Shown in pieces: positions 63,329 through 64,000 of a stretch of 64,000 nucleotides of DNA. Under the pieces are notes generated by a model, which was given only the letters and a program-made list of their open reading frames with translations, was not told where the DNA came from and did not search any database. Position 1 is the stretch's first letter; each line of letters opens with the position of its first letter. The DNA is taken from the NCBI RefSeq assembly GCF_051106095.1, contig NC_135783.1:330658322-330722321 (forward strand), given 5' to 3'. A program made the position numbers and the translations under genes. The DNA comes from Pogona vitticeps (taxonomy: Eukaryota > Chordata > Lepidosauria > Squamata > Agamidae).

Positions 63329-64000
63329 TCACACACAGCCATATTCATACCAAACAGTCTGCTGATCACCATGGGCGTCTGGTGATGTTGAAGGGTTTTT
63401 GGAACTGACCCCTCTGTTTGCATCCTCAGTGCCTCCTACTAAACTGTTATTTTCTGGTGACTGCCTCTGGCATTTGGCAAAGGAAGTGTCGCTTGAAGCT
63501 GGTACTTGGGGACTACTCCCCTCAGAACCGCTGGAGACAACTCTAACAGGAGTTACTGTAGCCACCTCCCCAGACCGTGAGGTTGGCTTGGCTTTCATTT
63601 TAGAAGCAGTGTATTGAGGAGGGGAAGAAGGCTGCTCCACACTTGTCTTTGCTCGTTCCGGTGCCTGAATGTTCACATCATCCTTCAAAGCAGTGGGGGA
63701 GTGGGAACATGGTGGTAACAAGAGCAATCTCTCATCTTTTGGAGGTGCCAGTGAGAGGCGCCTAACATCAAGCTGTCGACAGCGAGAATCAACACTTTGT
63801 AAAGAACTTGCCACTTTCGCAGACTGAGGCCTCTCTCTCAGAGAGACCTGAGAGCCAGCGGCTAAAGAGAGGTGGGAATGCTGGCTGCTGGAGTCCTTTC
63901 GTATTTGGGTATCAGCTGTCACAGGCTTCGGAAGGCTATCATAACGTCTGTATACCTCTGGGCCGGTAGCTCTGAGGAGGTCTGCTGAAGCTAAACTGAA
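63329..64000 (-). CDS. CCDC88C: DAPLE (coiled-coil protein 88C), C-terminal part of the last exon (partial)
   Basis: The frame is open from the window edge to a stop at 63329, giving 223 residues. It begins FSLASADLLRATGPEVYRRY and is rich in Ser, Pro and Gln, with no membrane segment. The protein ends QQTVWYEYGCV. The last three residues, GCV, are the PDZ-binding tail of DAPLE, which contacts Dishevelled in Wnt signalling; the full protein also activates trimeric G proteins through a motif further upstream. The N-terminal Hook-type domain, the long coiled coil and the G-protein motif lie outside the window. The frame passes through 63922 without needing a start there. Its position beside GPR68 on the same strand matches human. 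The paralogue CCDC88A lacks this ending. Confidence 0.93.
   Translation of the reverse strand, partial: FSLASADLLRATGPEVYRRYDSLPKPVTADTQIRKDSSSQHSHLSLAAGSQVSLRERPQSAKVASSLQSVDSRCRQLDVRRLSLAPPKDERLLLLPPCSHSPTALKDDVNIQAPERAKTSVEQPSSPPQYTASKMKAKPTSRSGEVATVTPVRVVSSGSEGSSPQVPASSDTSFAKCQRQSPENNSLVGGTEDANRGVSSKNPSTSPDAHGDQQTVWYEYGCV

Overview
This window is vertebrate nuclear DNA, most likely from a squamate reptile (a lizard or close relative). Three things point that way: split, intron-bearing genes; a BovB-type RTE LINE together with Sauria SINEs, whose 3' tails match BovB; and abundant L2/CR1-type LINEs with squamate-style tRNA SINEs. The species cannot be named from the sequence.

Three host genes are visible, in the order and orientation known from human 14q32. 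(1) DGLUCY (D-glutamate cyclase, mitochondrial) is on the + strand. Ten coding exons run from 1721 to the stop at 30561, followed by a poly(A) signal at 30822. The first ~90 codons lie upstream of the window. The ten exons sum to 1587 nt, and every split codon restores the expected residue. (2) GPR68 (OGR1, a proton-sensing GPCR) is on the - strand, with a complete 366-codon reading frame at 38242-39342 and a likely spliced leader carrying upstream AUGs. (3) CCDC88C (DAPLE) is on the - strand; only its terminal coding region is present (63329 to beyond 64000), ending in the GCV PDZ-binding tail. DGLUCY and GPR68 converge. The ~24 kb from the GPR68 leader to the CCDC88C stop shows no further recognisable coding gene. 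The genes do not form a pathway; they are a conserved neighbourhood.

Much of the rest is mobile DNA. In the DGLUCY introns: a Tc1 element with a Tigger-like MITE inside it (8323-10388); several Tigger-like MITEs; Sauria SINEs; and, in the 9.3 kb intron after exon 7, a three-level nest (palindromic MITE, then a near full-length L2 LINE, then a 1258 bp solo LTR). Between DGLUCY and GPR68: an ancient foldback element with a hAT MITE in its loop, a CR1-type ORF1 fragment with an esterase-like domain, an RTE relic, and a LINE 3' end with a C-terminal CCHC finger. Upstream of GPR68: an L2 3' half directly followed by a BovB copy whose RT box reads YAND. Further on: CR1 3' remains, an internally deleted BovB, a hairpin element, a Penelope-like fragment and a second CCHC-finger LINE with perfect target-site duplications. 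Three LINE-SINE tail-sharing pairs can be seen in the one window.

I found no evidence of a novel multigene system. The most interesting items are a GC-AG intron in DGLUCY, overlapping uORFs before GPR68, the nested insertions, an ORF1-esterase fragment that appears joined to a 3' tail with no RT, the YY1-like sites carried by the Tigger-like MITEs, and a 36-bp templated duplication beside a truncated SINE. All family assignments come from memory and visible motifs; no search was run.
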